This document shows positions 41,025-49,993 of a DNA stretch of 64,000 bases, piece after piece. Below the pieces are notes generated by a model. That model searched no databases and had not been told where the DNA came from. It worked only from the letters and a program-made list of their open reading frames with translations. The translations under genes and the position numbers were made by a program. This DNA comes from Flavobacterium lacus (lineage in GTDB: Bacteria > Bacteroidota > Bacteroidia > Flavobacteriales > Flavobacteriaceae). The stretch lies in assembly GCF_003268815.1 (NCBI RefSeq), contig NZ_QLSV01000012.1, positions 1-64,000 of the forward strand. The letters run 5' to 3'. How positions within the stretch are numbered: the first letter of the stretch is position 1; every line of letters begins with the position of its first letter.

Positions 41025-42692
41025 TTGAAAAGGCTTTTATTTATCGTATTCTTCTTGTTGTTTTTCTGTTTTGGAAAGGCTCAAAATGTCTATTTAACCA
41101 TGGAAGGCTCTACTATTGAAGAAACAAAAAAAATGGATTCGATTGGTTATGCCAAACAATTTGTAAATGCCAAAGGCGTGATAGATGAAACGAAACTGTT
41201 TAGTAAAAAGCTTTTTGAATTTGGCTACTTGGAAAATGAAAACCTGAGCAATAGAAAGGTAAACGATTCTACTTTTTTGTTTGAATTTAGACTGGGAGAA
41301 AAAACTTCACACGTACATATATATATTGGTGATGAAATGTTGCCGTATTTGAGTGATGATTTTAAGGTGACTGATGGGTTATTGAAGCTTCCTATTGAAA
41401 ATGCAGAGCCTTTGATGAATTCGATTTTAAAACGCTTGGAATCAAAAGGGTTTTCTTTGGCTCAGTTAAAACTAGAGAATTTTAGAACGCAAGAAAATTT
41501 GCTTTATGCCGATTTAAATAGTAAGCCTAACAAACAAAGAAATTTGAACGATATTGTGATTGAAGGTTTTGAAAAGTTTCCGGAAAGTCATCGGAAAAGC
41601 CTAAAAAAAATGTTTACTAAACAAACGTTTAACCAAACCAATTTAGAAAAACTCTATAAAACGGTAGAAAGTTTTAGGTTTGTTACGCAAACAAAATATC
41701 CGGAAATTTTGTTTACGCAAGATTCTACAAAAGTTTACCTTTATTTAGAAAAAGCCAAAGCCAACCGTTTTGATGGTTTTGTGGGTTTTAACAACGACGA
41801 TGGCGGAAAAATAAATTTTAACGGTTATGTTGATTTGCTTTTGCACAATCTTTTAAATTCCGGCGAACAGTTTACTATGTTTTGGAAAAGCGATGGCAAC
41901 GAGCAAACTACGTTTAATGTGAATTTGCAGGTTCCTTATCTTTTTAAAAGTTCATTGGGGTTAAAGACAGAATTACAAATTTTTAAACAAGATAGTACTT
42001 TTCAAAATACACGCACTTCAATTGATTTAGGCTATCTTTTTACCTATAACACGAGGTTTTATCTTGGCTATCAATCGACAGAATCGAGTGATATTCAAAA
42101 CACCAATTCGAATTTTATTAGTGACTTTAAAAATTCCTTCGTCACAGGGCAATTTGAATACACCGATTTTAAAACCGATGATTTTTTATTTCCCGAAAAA
42201 ACAGCCTTTGATGTTAAAGTTGGTCTGGGAAGTCGGGATTCTAAAACCGATTCGCAAAGTCAATTATATGGTCAACTAGAATTTAGGCACAACTTGTATT
42301 TGAATGCAAAAAACATTCTACACCTTAAAACCCAAAATTATTACCTCAAAAGTGAGGCTTATATTGTGAATGAATTACACCGCTTTGGCGGAATTAATTC
42401 GATTCGAGGTTTTAATGAAAACAGTTTACAAGGCAATTTATTTTCGTCTATTCTAACCGAATATCGCTATGTTTTGACTTCAGGAATGTACCTCCATTCC
42501 ATTATTGATTATGGCTATTTTCAAGACCAAACAACCGATTTGAGTGATTCGTTACTAGGCTTGGGATTCGGTTTTGGACTATTAACCAAAAACGGACTCT
42601 TTAATTTGGTGTATGCCAACGGAAGTACTGGAAATCAAGAAATAAAACTTTCCAATTCGATTGTACACATTAGTTTTAAAACAAGTTTTTAG
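41025..42692 (+). CDS. Omp85/BamA-like outer membrane protein, TTG start
   Basis: 555 residues from a TTG at 41025 (fMet-KRLLFIVFFLLFFCFGKAQ, a clear signal peptide). A second TTG two codons earlier (41019) is possible; no ATG is available. The N-terminal part (~25-250) has POTRA-like alpha/beta segments (NDIVIEGFEKFPESHRKSL). The C-terminal ~300 residues are a beta-barrel of the surface antigen type (RFGGINSIRGFNENSLQGN is the typical RGF motif; the chain ends in Phe). Probably inserts or exports outer membrane or surface components. It is smaller than BamA, so closer to TamA-like or orphan Omp85 proteins. Confidence 0.8.
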   Translation: MKRLLFIVFFLLFFCFGKAQNVYLTMEGSTIEETKKMDSIGYAKQFVNAKGVIDETKLFSKKLFEFGYLENENLSNRKVNDSTFLFEFRLGEKTSHVHIYIGDEMLPYLSDDFKVTDGLLKLPIENAEPLMNSILKRLESKGFSLAQLKLENFRTQENLLYADLNSKPNKQRNLNDIVIEGFEKFPESHRKSLKKMFTKQTFNQTNLEKLYKTVESFRFVTQTKYPEILFTQDSTKVYLYLEKAKANRFDGFVGFNNDDGGKINFNGYVDLLLHNLLNSGEQFTMFWKSDGNEQTTFNVNLQVPYLFKSSLGLKTELQIFKQDSTFQNTRTSIDLGYLFTYNTRFYLGYQSTESSDIQNTNSNFISDFKNSFVTGQFEYTDFKTDDFLFPEKTAFDVKVGLGSRDSKTDSQSQLYGQLEFRHNLYLNAKNILHLKTQNYYLKSEAYIVNELHRFGGINSIRGFNENSLQGNLFSSILTEYRYVLTSGMYLHSIIDYGYFQDQTTDLSDSLLGLGFGFGLLTKNGLFNLVYANGSTGNQEIKLSNSIVHISFKTSF

Positions 42693-42709
42693 TATATCAA
42701 AGATAATCC

Positions 42710-42717
42710 TACCTTTG
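42710..42717 (+). promoter_or_regulatory. -7-like element very close to rlmB start
   Basis: TACCTTTG matches TAnnTTTG but ends only 4 nt before the ATG at 42722. If used, the transcript would be leaderless or nearly so. No TTG is seen at -33. Confidence 0.35.
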
Positions 42718-42721
42718 CCGC

Positions 42722-43456
42722 ATGGAAAAAGAAAATCAAATTTTTGGAATTAGAGCAATTATTGAAGCAATTCAGGCAGGAAAAGAAATCGACAAAGTGT
42801 TTTTGCAAAAAGATATGCAAGGCGATTTGATGCGTGAATTAATGAAAGTGATGAAATCACACAAAGTGAATTTCACCTATGTTCCCGTTGAAAAATTAAA
42901 TCGTCTTACGCCAAAAAACCATCAAGGTGCAGTAGCAACCATTGCTCCAGTGAATTTTCATGATTTAGAAAGTTTGATTTCCAATGCCCTGGAAAGTGGT
43001 AAAACGCCCCTATTCCTTATTTTAGATCAATTGTCTGATGCTCGGAATTTTGGAGCTATTATCCGAACGGCAGAATGTACCGGTGTGGATGGAATCATCA
43101 TCGGCAAACAAGGAGCCGCTCCCGTTAACGGAGATACCGTAAAAACCAGTGCCGGTGCTGTTTTTAATGTGCCAATTTGTAAAGTAGAACACATTAAAGA
43201 TGCCATTTTTTACCTGCAAGGTTCCGGCATCAAAACCATTGCCGCCACCGAAAAAACAGAAGATACGATTTATGATTTAGCCCTCAATGAACCGTTGGCG
43301 ATCATAATGGGAAGCGAAGACCGCGGCATAAACCCATCCGTTTTGAAAATTGTGGATGAAAAAGCAAAACTACCTATGTTCGGCACAATTGCTTCATTAA
43401 ATGTTTCAGTGGCGTGTGGAGCTTTTTTATATGAAGTGGTGAGACAGAGAAGATAA
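42722..43456 (+). CDS. rlmB: 23S rRNA 2'-O-ribose methyltransferase, TrmH/RlmB type
   Basis: 244 residues. N-terminal substrate-binding domain (IFGIRAIIEAIQAGKEIDKVFLQKD) and C-terminal SPOUT knot with all three motifs: LDQLSDARNFGAIIRTAECTG, IMGSEDRGINPSVL and IASLNVSVACGAFLYEVVRQR. Uses SAM to methylate a guanosine ribose in 23S rRNA; a tRNA target cannot be excluded from sequence. It lies 30 nt after the Omp85 gene. Confidence 0.9.
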   Translation: MEKENQIFGIRAIIEAIQAGKEIDKVFLQKDMQGDLMRELMKVMKSHKVNFTYVPVEKLNRLTPKNHQGAVATIAPVNFHDLESLISNALESGKTPLFLILDQLSDARNFGAIIRTAECTGVDGIIIGKQGAAPVNGDTVKTSAGAVFNVPICKVEHIKDAIFYLQGSGIKTIAATEKTEDTIYDLALNEPLAIIMGSEDRGINPSVLKIVDEKAKLPMFGTIASLNVSVACGAFLYEVVRQRR

Positions 43457-43477
43457 TAAACAGGATACGCTCTTTCG

Positions 43478-43503
43478 CCTGACAGGTTTTTAAAACGGCA
43501 GGT
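43478..43503. repeat. Imperfect inverted repeat between convergent genes
   Basis: cctgacaggttttt and aaaacggcagg pair imperfectly in the 67-nt gap between rlmB and the rhomboid gene. Similar words (aaacctgtcaggtgt at 23015-23029) occur elsewhere in the window. It may act as a bidirectional terminator. Confidence 0.4.
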
Positions 43504-43523
43504 GTAGAAAAATCTAAAACAAA

Positions 43524-44279
43524 TCACTCCTTCTCTTTCTCCGGTTTAAATTCATAAAACACGTTTTCATCCATGTTGAAAAACGTGTACTCTACTTCTA
43601 ACTCTTCCGGTTTTGGTGTATTCACGAAATTTCCATTTTCATCAAAATGTTTCATAAACGGATCATTTTCAGGATTGAAATCGGGTTTTTCCCAGTCATA
43701 ACGAATGGGTTTTTTATATTTTTCAGCTTTGTATAAAAGAGAAAATAAAAACCCGGTGATGAATCCGGCCAAATGTCCTTCCCACGAAATGCCGTTTTCA
43801 ACTTCTGGAAAAATATACCAAATCATTCCGCCATACAACATCACAATCACTAACGAAAGGGCAACTAATCGATAATGCTTGGTTTGAATTCCTTTGAAAA
43901 AGATAAAACTGACTAATACATAAATCAATCCGCTGGCACCAATATGGTAACTTTCTCGACCAATTAACCAGGTTCCAAGTCCGGAAATTAATATTCCGAA
44001 AACTAAAACTTGCAACGAAACTTCTCGGTAGAAATAACGCAAAACCGCAAGTAGAAATAAAAGCGGAATCGAATTATTATACAAATGCTTGATATCGCCA
44101 TGCAAAAACGGACTCAAAATAACGCCTTTTAATCCGCTCACTGTCCTTGGCAAAACGCCGTAGATGCCTAAATCGATTTTAAATCGAACTTCCACCCAAA
44201 AAACAATCCACAACGCCAACACAAAAAATAAAGGCCACGCGATGACTGAGGTTGAAAAAATAAAGGATTTTTGTTTCAT
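43524..44279 (-). CDS. Rhomboid family intramembrane serine protease
   Basis: 251 residues from the ATG at 44279 (MKQKSFIFSTS); a start ten codons upstream is less likely. About six membrane helices. Catalytic Ser in IGASGLIYVL (~115-124) and His in SWEGHLAGFITG (~165-176), the standard dyad. A ~70-residue cytoplasmic acidic tail follows (ending KPEKEKE). Cleaves membrane proteins within the bilayer; substrates unknown. Confidence 0.92.
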   Translation of the reverse strand: MKQKSFIFSTSVIAWPLFFVLALWIVFWVEVRFKIDLGIYGVLPRTVSGLKGVILSPFLHGDIKHLYNNSIPLLFLLAVLRYFYREVSLQVLVFGILISGLGTWLIGRESYHIGASGLIYVLVSFIFFKGIQTKHYRLVALSLVIVMLYGGMIWYIFPEVENGISWEGHLAGFITGFLFSLLYKAEKYKKPIRYDWEKPDFNPENDPFMKHFDENGNFVNTPKPEELEVEYTFFNMDENVFYEFKPEKEKE

Positions 44280-44353
44280 AGTAAAAATCATAATCAAAAA
44301 CACATCCAAAGCGAAAATAGTGCTTTTTTGTCAGAAATGAGTATTTTTACACC

Positions 44354-45631
44354 ATGGAAGCACCACTCGCCGAACGCATCCGGCCGCAACAGTTATCAGA
44401 ATACATTAGTCAATTGCATTTGGTTGGCGAGCAAGGTTCGTTAACACATCAAATTGCCAAGGGAATCATTCCGAGTTTAATTTTATGGGGGCCTCCCGGA
44501 ACCGGAAAAACAACCTTAGCACAAATTATGGCTCAGGAAAGTAAACGTCCGTTTTTTACGTTGAGTGCCATTAATTCGGGCGTAAAAGACATTCGTGAAG
44601 TCATTGAAAAAGCAAAAATGAGCGGCGGATTATTCACCGCCAAAAACCCAATTTTGTTTATTGATGAGATTCATCGCTTCAGCAAATCGCAACAAGATTC
44701 CTTGTTAGCCGCCGTTGAAAAAGGTTGGATTACACTGATTGGAGCCACCACCGAAAATCCAAGTTTTGAAGTGATTCCGGCGTTATTGTCAAGATGTCAG
44801 GTGTATGTGCTAAATGCGTTTTCAAAAGAGGACCTAGAGCAATTATTACACCGAGCAATAGAACAAGACGAGATTTTAAAAACCAAGCAAATTACCCTAA
44901 CAGAAACCGAAGCCCTCCTCCGCCTATCCGGTGGTGATGGACGAAAACTGCTGAATATTTTCGAGTTAATCGTCAATGCAACAGAAGAAGATTCAATTGA
45001 AATCACCAATGAAAAAGTGATGCAATTGGTGCAAAAGAACACGGTTTTATATGACAAAACGGGCGAACAACATTATGATATTGTTTCGGCCTTCATAAAA
45101 TCCATCCGCGGAAGCGACCCCAATGGTGCAGTGTATTGGTTAGCCAGAATGATTGAAGGTGGCGAAGACGTGAAATTCATCGCCCGCAGAATGCTCATTT
45201 TAGCCAGCGAAGACATTGGCAACGCCAATCCGACTGCGTTAATTATGGCAAACAATATTTTTCAAGCAGTAACCACCATCGGTTATCCGGAAAGCAGAAT
45301 TTTATTGAGTCAATGCGCCATTTATTTAGCGACTTCCGCCAAAAGCAATGCAAGTTATTTAGCCATTGGAAAAGCCCAACAAATCGTCAAACAAACCGGC
45401 GATTTACCCGTACCGTTACATCTGCGAAACGCTCCTACCAAACTGATGAAAGAATTGGGTTATGGTGACGAATATAAGTATTCGCACGATTTTGAAAATA
45501 ATTTTGCTGAACAGGAATTTCTACCTGATGAAATTCAAAACACCTCCTTCTATGAACCGGGAAATAACGCCCGAGAAAAAGAACTACGAACTTTTCTAAA
45601 AAACCGCTGGAAAAACAAATACGGCTACTAG
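44354..45631 (+). CDS. rarA: Replication-associated recombination protein A (AAA+ ATPase)
   Basis: 425 residues. Walker [13 protein letters not shown] (~44-55), Walker [12 protein letters not shown] (~96-106), sensor [10 protein letters not shown], and the C-terminal MgsA domain with [20 protein letters not shown] and [10 protein letters not shown]. Acts at stalled replication forks. Divergent from the rhomboid gene, with 74 nt between the starts. Confidence 0.95.
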   Translation: MEAPLAERIRPQQLSEYISQLHLVGEQGSLTHQIAKGIIPSLILWGPPGTGKTTLAQIMAQESKRPFFTLSAINSGVKDIREVIEKAKMSGGLFTAKNPILFIDEIHRFSKSQQDSLLAAVEKGWITLIGATTENPSFEVIPALLSRCQVYVLNAFSKEDLEQLLHRAIEQDEILKTKQITLTETEALLRLSGGDGRKLLNIFELIVNATEEDSIEITNEKVMQLVQKNTVLYDKTGEQHYDIVSAFIKSIRGSDPNGAVYWLARMIEGGEDVKFIARRMLILASEDIGNANPTALIMANNIFQAVTTIGYPESRILLSQCAIYLATSAKSNASYLAIGKAQQIVKQTGDLPVPLHLRNAPTKLMKELGYGDEYKYSHDFENNFAEQEFLPDEIQNTSFYEPGNNAREKELRTFLKNRWKNKYGY

Positions 45632-45782
45632 AAACTGTATAGATAATGTATGGATAAAGCATCAACGTTGGCAGAATGATTGTCCATAGAAATAATCATA
45701 AATAGCCTAGCCTACATAATAATCCAACCCCATAAGAATTGAATCCCTTCGCGAGTTAATTGAAAATTGTTTGGGAAAGCAA

Positions 45783-46541
45783 TTAAAATTTAATCTCCAA
45801 TTTCTCCGAAACCACTTTTTCATTTTCTTGGTATTCAAAAAACCAACTCCCGTCTTTTAAAGAAACAACACCGTTTTGGTCTCCTTTTTGAGCTAAAAAC
45901 ATAGACGGATTGTCTGTTTTAAATAATTTAAAAACCACTTTTGGAGTTGAATCAACCAATTGAAAACCGTTAGCTGTTGGTTGTGCAAATAACAATTTTG
46001 AATAGTCTGTTGTTTCGGATAGCGGTGCAGGCAAACTTGCTTTTGGTTTTTCAAGTGAGATACTAACATTGTTAGGGGGAACTTCTCCTAATGGTTCCGC
46101 TGTACTCGATTTTGTTGCATTGTATTTATAATTTAAGGCAAAAAGCGAAGTAAACGCTTCTTCTAAGGCCTTTGGAAAAGCAGTTTTAAAATCTTTGTCT
46201 TTCGTTTTTCCTATTTCACTTTGGTGAATGACTTGGCCGTTACAATCTTTAAAAGTTAAAAAGACGCTAGTAAGGAGAAATTTTTTACCTTTTACAACAT
46301 CGACCATTACTATATCACATCGTTTACTTAGTATCTCAACTGGAATATTTGAGTTTTCATAAAAAGCGACAAAGCCCATTTTTTCTAAATTAAACTTGGT
46401 AATCGTATTTAATCGGTACTGATTTTCACTATCAAAATCATTGAATTTAGTAGGCACAATAACATATTGATAATCGTTTAGGCCTTGTGAAAAAAACTGA
46501 AACGAACTCAACAAAACAGCTATAAAAAGTAATTTTTTCAT
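45783..46541 (-). CDS. Conserved secreted protein of unknown function
   Basis: 252 residues. Signal peptide MKKLLFIAVLLSSFQFFSQ. The mature part starts NDYQYVIVPTKFNDFDSENQYRLNTITK, a pattern recognisable in flavobacterial genomes but without assigned function, and includes two Cys (KRCDIVMVD, TFKDCNGQ). The C-terminal ~60 residues predict beta strands. It ends 18 nt upstream of nothing else on its strand; the HAD gene precedes it by 18 nt, so the two may be cotranscribed. Confidence 0.7.
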   Translation of the reverse strand: MKKLLFIAVLLSSFQFFSQGLNDYQYVIVPTKFNDFDSENQYRLNTITKFNLEKMGFVAFYENSNIPVEILSKRCDIVMVDVVKGKKFLLTSVFLTFKDCNGQVIHQSEIGKTKDKDFKTAFPKALEEAFTSLFALNYKYNATKSSTAEPLGEVPPNNVSISLEKPKASLPAPLSETTDYSKLLFAQPTANGFQLVDSTPKVVFKLFKTDNPSMFLAQKGDQNGVVSLKDGSWFFEYQENEKVVSEKLEIKF

Positions 46542-46559
46542 CTTATATAAGGGATAAGT

Positions 46560-47252
46560 TTAAAGATAATTCTTTAAGTGCAATAAATGATTTACTTGCG
46601 GAAAACTGTTTTCAACAGGAACATTGAATTCATTAAAGAAAATAGCATCAATTCCGCTGTTGATTGCTCCTTGAATATCTGCTTCCCAACTATCGCCAAT
46701 CATAATTGACTTTTCTTTTTCGGCATTTGCTAATTGAATGGCGTAGTTAAAAATTATTGGATTTGGTTTTTTTACTCCGGCACTTTCGGAATTGGTAATG
46801 GTTTTGAAATATTTGGAAAGATTCGCATTTTTCATTTTCCCATCTTGAACCGACTGAAAACCATTGGTAATAATGTGTAAATTATAGTTGGGGTATAAGT
46901 ATTGTAAAATTTCCTCTGCACCCTCATACAAATGATTAAACTGTGGCAAATAATGAATGTATTCTTGCGAAAGAAGATGAATTAAATCATCCTCTACTTT
47001 TTTATTCATCAAATCAAAAACCTCATTCAAACGCTGGTAACGAAGTTCTTCTTGCGAAATTTTTTCATCGCGATACAATTTCCAAAATTTAAGATTGGTA
47101 GGAATGTAATGCTCTAAAAAGTTTGCTAAATCTAATTCCAATTGATGCTTTTTGAAAATAGTTTCAAAAGCCAAGGCCGAATTTTTTTCAAAATCCCATA
47201 AGGTATGATCTAAATCAAAAAAGATATCGGATTTGTATTGGAAAGGTTTCAT
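46560..47252 (-). CDS. HAD-superfamily phosphatase, YjjG type
   Basis: 230 residues. Motif I FFDLDHTLWDFEKNS (~11-25; both Asp present), helical cap, motif II IITNGFQSVQ, motif III Lys in SAGVKKPNPIIF, motif IV IGDSWEADIQGA. Closest to the YjjG group of pyrimidine nucleotide phosphatases that clear non-canonical nucleotides; specificity is inferred from overall likeness only. Confidence 0.85.
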   Translation of the reverse strand: MKPFQYKSDIFFDLDHTLWDFEKNSALAFETIFKKHQLELDLANFLEHYIPTNLKFWKLYRDEKISQEELRYQRLNEVFDLMNKKVEDDLIHLLSQEYIHYLPQFNHLYEGAEEILQYLYPNYNLHIITNGFQSVQDGKMKNANLSKYFKTITNSESAGVKKPNPIIFNYAIQLANAEKEKSIMIGDSWEADIQGAINSGIDAIFFNEFNVPVENSFPQVNHLLHLKNYL

Positions 47253-47299
47253 TTTGTGATAATAGGTGAATGGTAATGGGTAAACGTTTAATTATCTGT

Positions 47300-47872
47300 C
47301 TATTTTCCGCCTTTAACAATCACAGCATTTTCAATATGATAAATCCAATCATTTACATCATTATCGTTGTAACGAAAAGTTCCTTCCATCGTAACATATT
47401 GATCGGTTTTTAATTTTGGCGTTGGGCCTTTGAACTTAATCCCCATAATGGTTTCCGGACCGGCTTGACCGCAGAAAAAACAAGAAGCAAAAACGTTTTT
47501 ACTTAATGCATATGATACGTTATCAATCGGTATAATAAAACCGCTCATGACGATTTTCTTTTTACCTTTTGCTTTTAGCTCCGAATTGATAATGGGAAAC
47601 ATTACCCCATCAGGATAATCTTTGTCCGGCTTTTTGATGTATTTTATCACGCCCAGTAATTTCCATGATAACGTATCAGGTTTTGTTTGTGCGAATAAAT
47701 CATCTTCAATAAAATTATTTTGTGTTTCAAAAGAAGAAAGAAAACCTGCTTTTTGAACCGGAATTTCTTTCGAAGAATCAATAGTTGAAAACGGGTAATT
47801 TAATTCCAGAGAAGAATCCAAGACAATTATAATTCCGAATAATAAAATAAAAAATAGATATGTTTTACGCAT
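47300..47872 (-). CDS. DUF3299-like exported protein of ABC operon
   Basis: 190 residues. An N-terminal hydrophobic segment (FFILLFGIIIVLD) anchors or exports it. The core ~75-190 includes MSGFIIPID, ASCFFCGQAGPETIMGI with a CxxC pair, and VTMEGTFRYND, matching what I recall of the DUF3299 family. Its start overlaps the permease stop by 8 nt, so it belongs to that operon. In proteobacteria DUF3299 proteins accompany ABC exporter-type operons linked to zinc. Confidence 0.7.
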   Translation of the reverse strand: MRKTYLFFILLFGIIIVLDSSLELNYPFSTIDSSKEIPVQKAGFLSSFETQNNFIEDDLFAQTKPDTLSWKLLGVIKYIKKPDKDYPDGVMFPIINSELKAKGKKKIVMSGFIIPIDNVSYALSKNVFASCFFCGQAGPETIMGIKFKGPTPKLKTDQYVTMEGTFRYNDNDVNDWIYHIENAVIVKGGK

Positions 47873-49250
47873 TTGCTAATGTTTTTGAAATATTTAATCG
47901 ATACGCTTTTACCGCAGGAATCACAGCAGCTAAAATCCCAACAAAGATAGTAACCAAAAATAAAATTCCTTCTTTTTCCCAAATTATTGTCATAGGATTG
48001 AAAGCCATTTTAAATTGTTCGTCGGTTGTGCTTGAAATCATAACTAATGCAAATCTTCCAAAAAGCGTACCAAAGATAAAGCCTACCAAACAAAGCAATA
48101 AACTTTCAAACAAAACTAAACCTAACATTTGGATTCGCGATGCACCCGAAACGCGTAACAAAGCAAATTCATATTTTCGTTCTTTCAATCGATTATACAA
48201 AGCAATAAAAATGCTAATTCCTGAAATTAACATAATTCCATAAGCCAAATATTGTAATGCTTGTAGGCCGATTCCGAATAAAGAAAACAATCTATTAATT
48301 TCAATTGCTGGTAAAGCCGCTTGCATTTTGGTGTTTTGAGCAATCATTCGTGGCCAAGAAATGATACCCATTTTGTTTTTAAATTTCACTAAAACGGCTG
48401 TAATTTCTTTGGCTTCATCGTGGTCGTGTTCATCACCTTCTTCGTGCACGTGACCTTCTTCGCCGTGAGCGGGATTTTCAGAAACTTCATGGTCATGACC
48501 TTCCTCGTGGTCATGATTACAATTTTCATCGTGAACGTGTTCCTCATGGTCATGCTCATCGCCTTCCACATGAATATGTCCTTCCTCACCGTGTGGCGGA
48601 TTTTCACCTTCCGAATGAGCTTCTCCACCATGATCGTGTCCGGAATGCATTTCCCAAACACTTTCCACCGTACACAAAATCAAATTATCAATTACTTTTC
48701 CGGTTGGCGAGGCAATTCCGACGACTACATAAGCATATTCTTCATGCAAATGCCCTTCTTCGGCATCACCATGCGTTCCAAAAAATTTATCTCCCAATTT
48801 AATGCTGAGTTTCTTGGCAATTTCGCTTCCGATAACAACTTCAAAATTCTTTTCAAATACTTTCCCGTCGGCAATCGTTGCTGTGTATTTTTTGATGTAA
48901 TCGGGCGTAGTTCCCACAATTTTAAATCCACGGTAATTATCGCCAAAAGCTAAGGGAATAGCAGTTTCTACAAACGGATGTTTCATCCAAACTTCGGCTT
49001 CTTTATAATCAATATTTCCGGTTGGAGCATCCACGTGATACACGGAAGAAAGTATCAATTGCAGGGGACTTCCTTGTGCTCCCAAAACCAAATCGACGCC
49101 ATCAATGTTACTTGAAAATTGTTTTTCAAATTGTTCTTGCAATAAAATTAATAATGAAATTATCGCCACCGAAGCAGTCAATAAAACCAAACTTAAAACT
49201 GTATTCAACGGCTTAAACCAAAGGTTTTTCCAAGCTAATTTTGCTATCAT
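47865..49250 (-). CDS. FtsX/MacB-type ABC permease with His-rich loop
   Basis: 461 residues. TM1 near 14-38, then a large extracytoplasmic domain, then three C-terminal TMs (~325-350, ~370-400, ~425-450), as in FtsX/MacB-type permeases (VSGASRIQMLGLVLFESLLL). Residues ~201-280 carry 20 His plus many Asp and Glu in HDH, HEH and HxH clusters, with an internal ~20-residue duplication (GEEGHIHVEGDEHDHEE and GEEGHVHEEGDEHDHDE, 42 residues apart). This is a metal-binding loop facing the periplasm. It starts immediately after the ATPase stop. Confidence 0.87.
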   Translation of the reverse strand: MIAKLAWKNLWFKPLNTVLSLVLLTASVAIISLLILLQEQFEKQFSSNIDGVDLVLGAQGSPLQLILSSVYHVDAPTGNIDYKEAEVWMKHPFVETAIPLAFGDNYRGFKIVGTTPDYIKKYTATIADGKVFEKNFEVVIGSEIAKKLSIKLGDKFFGTHGDAEEGHLHEEYAYVVVGIASPTGKVIDNLILCTVESVWEMHSGHDHGGEAHSEGENPPHGEEGHIHVEGDEHDHEEHVHDENCNHDHEEGHDHEVSENPAHGEEGHVHEEGDEHDHDEAKEITAVLVKFKNKMGIISWPRMIAQNTKMQAALPAIEINRLFSLFGIGLQALQYLAYGIMLISGISIFIALYNRLKERKYEFALLRVSGASRIQMLGLVLFESLLLCLVGFIFGTLFGRFALVMISSTTDEQFKMAFNPMTIIWEKEGILFLVTIFVGILAAVIPAVKAYRLNISKTLANA

Positions 49251-49880
49251 TTAGTTTAAGTTTAATTGATTAGAAAATTTATCTTTCAATCGTTGGTCGT
49301 GTGTGACGATTATCAATGCAGCGTTGTATTCTTTGGACAATTTTGCTAGTAAATCGGCCACTTTGAATGCATTTTCATCATCTAAACTTGAGGTTGGTTC
49401 ATCGGCTAAAAGCAGTTTCGGCTCATTAATCAAAGCTCTGGCAATAGAAACTCTTTGTTGTTGTCCTACACTTAAATTAGAGGGTAATTTATACATTTGA
49501 TCTTCTAAATCTAATTGTTTTAAAAGTGATTTTGCTTTCTCTGTTGCTTTTTTACCGGTGGCTAACCAAGAAGCCAACACCACATTTTCGAGTACATTTA
49601 AAGAAGCCACAAAATGCGATTGTTGCAGCACTAAACCAATATTTCTTCCGCGAAAGCGATCTAATTCTTTTTCAGATAACGAAGAAATGCTAGTGTCTTC
49701 AATGGATATTGATCCTGATTTAGGTCGCAATAATCCTCCCAAAAGGTGTAATAAAGTGGTTTTCCCTTTTCCTGAATTTCCGGTAATTAATAAAGTCTGT
49801 GACGCTTCATTCGATATATTGGGAAAAGCAAACGTTGTTTTTTCATTAAATGAAAATTTCAAATCTTTGGTATAAATCAT
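49251..49880 (-). CDS. ABC transporter ATP-binding protein (LolD/MacB-like)
   Basis: 209 residues from the ATG at 49880 (MIYTKDLKFSFNEKTTFAFP); the longer frame to 49937 is unlike the family. Walker A LLITGNSGKGKTTLLHLLGG, Q-loop VLQQSHF, signature NLSVGQQQRVSIARAL, Walker B LLLADEPTSSLD, H-loop IIVTHDQRL. First gene of a three-gene operon with the His-rich permease and the DUF3299 protein. Confidence 0.93.
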   Translation of the reverse strand: MIYTKDLKFSFNEKTTFAFPNISNEASQTLLITGNSGKGKTTLLHLLGGLLRPKSGSISIEDTSISSLSEKELDRFRGRNIGLVLQQSHFVASLNVLENVVLASWLATGKKATEKAKSLLKQLDLEDQMYKLPSNLSVGQQQRVSIARALINEPKLLLADEPTSSLDDENAFKVADLLAKLSKEYNAALIIVTHDQRLKDKFSNQLNLN

Positions 49881-49993
49881 TGAATTAAGTTTAATTTCGA
49901 AAGATACTAATAATTTAAAAAATGAGCTGTTAATCAAATCTAAAAATTAGCCTAAGATTTTATTTTAATTATTGAAATTTAAATTATATATTT

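Noticed and set aside
45632..45782. Gene or RNA between rarA and the secreted unknown
   Set aside because: 151 nt with no open frame of note and no clear hairpin; nothing supported.
48420..48953. 177-residue plus-strand open frame opposite the ABC permease
   Set aside because: It is antisense to the His-rich coding stretch; the openness comes from the biased cat/gac triplets of the real gene. The Val/Met/Phe-rich translation has no family likeness.
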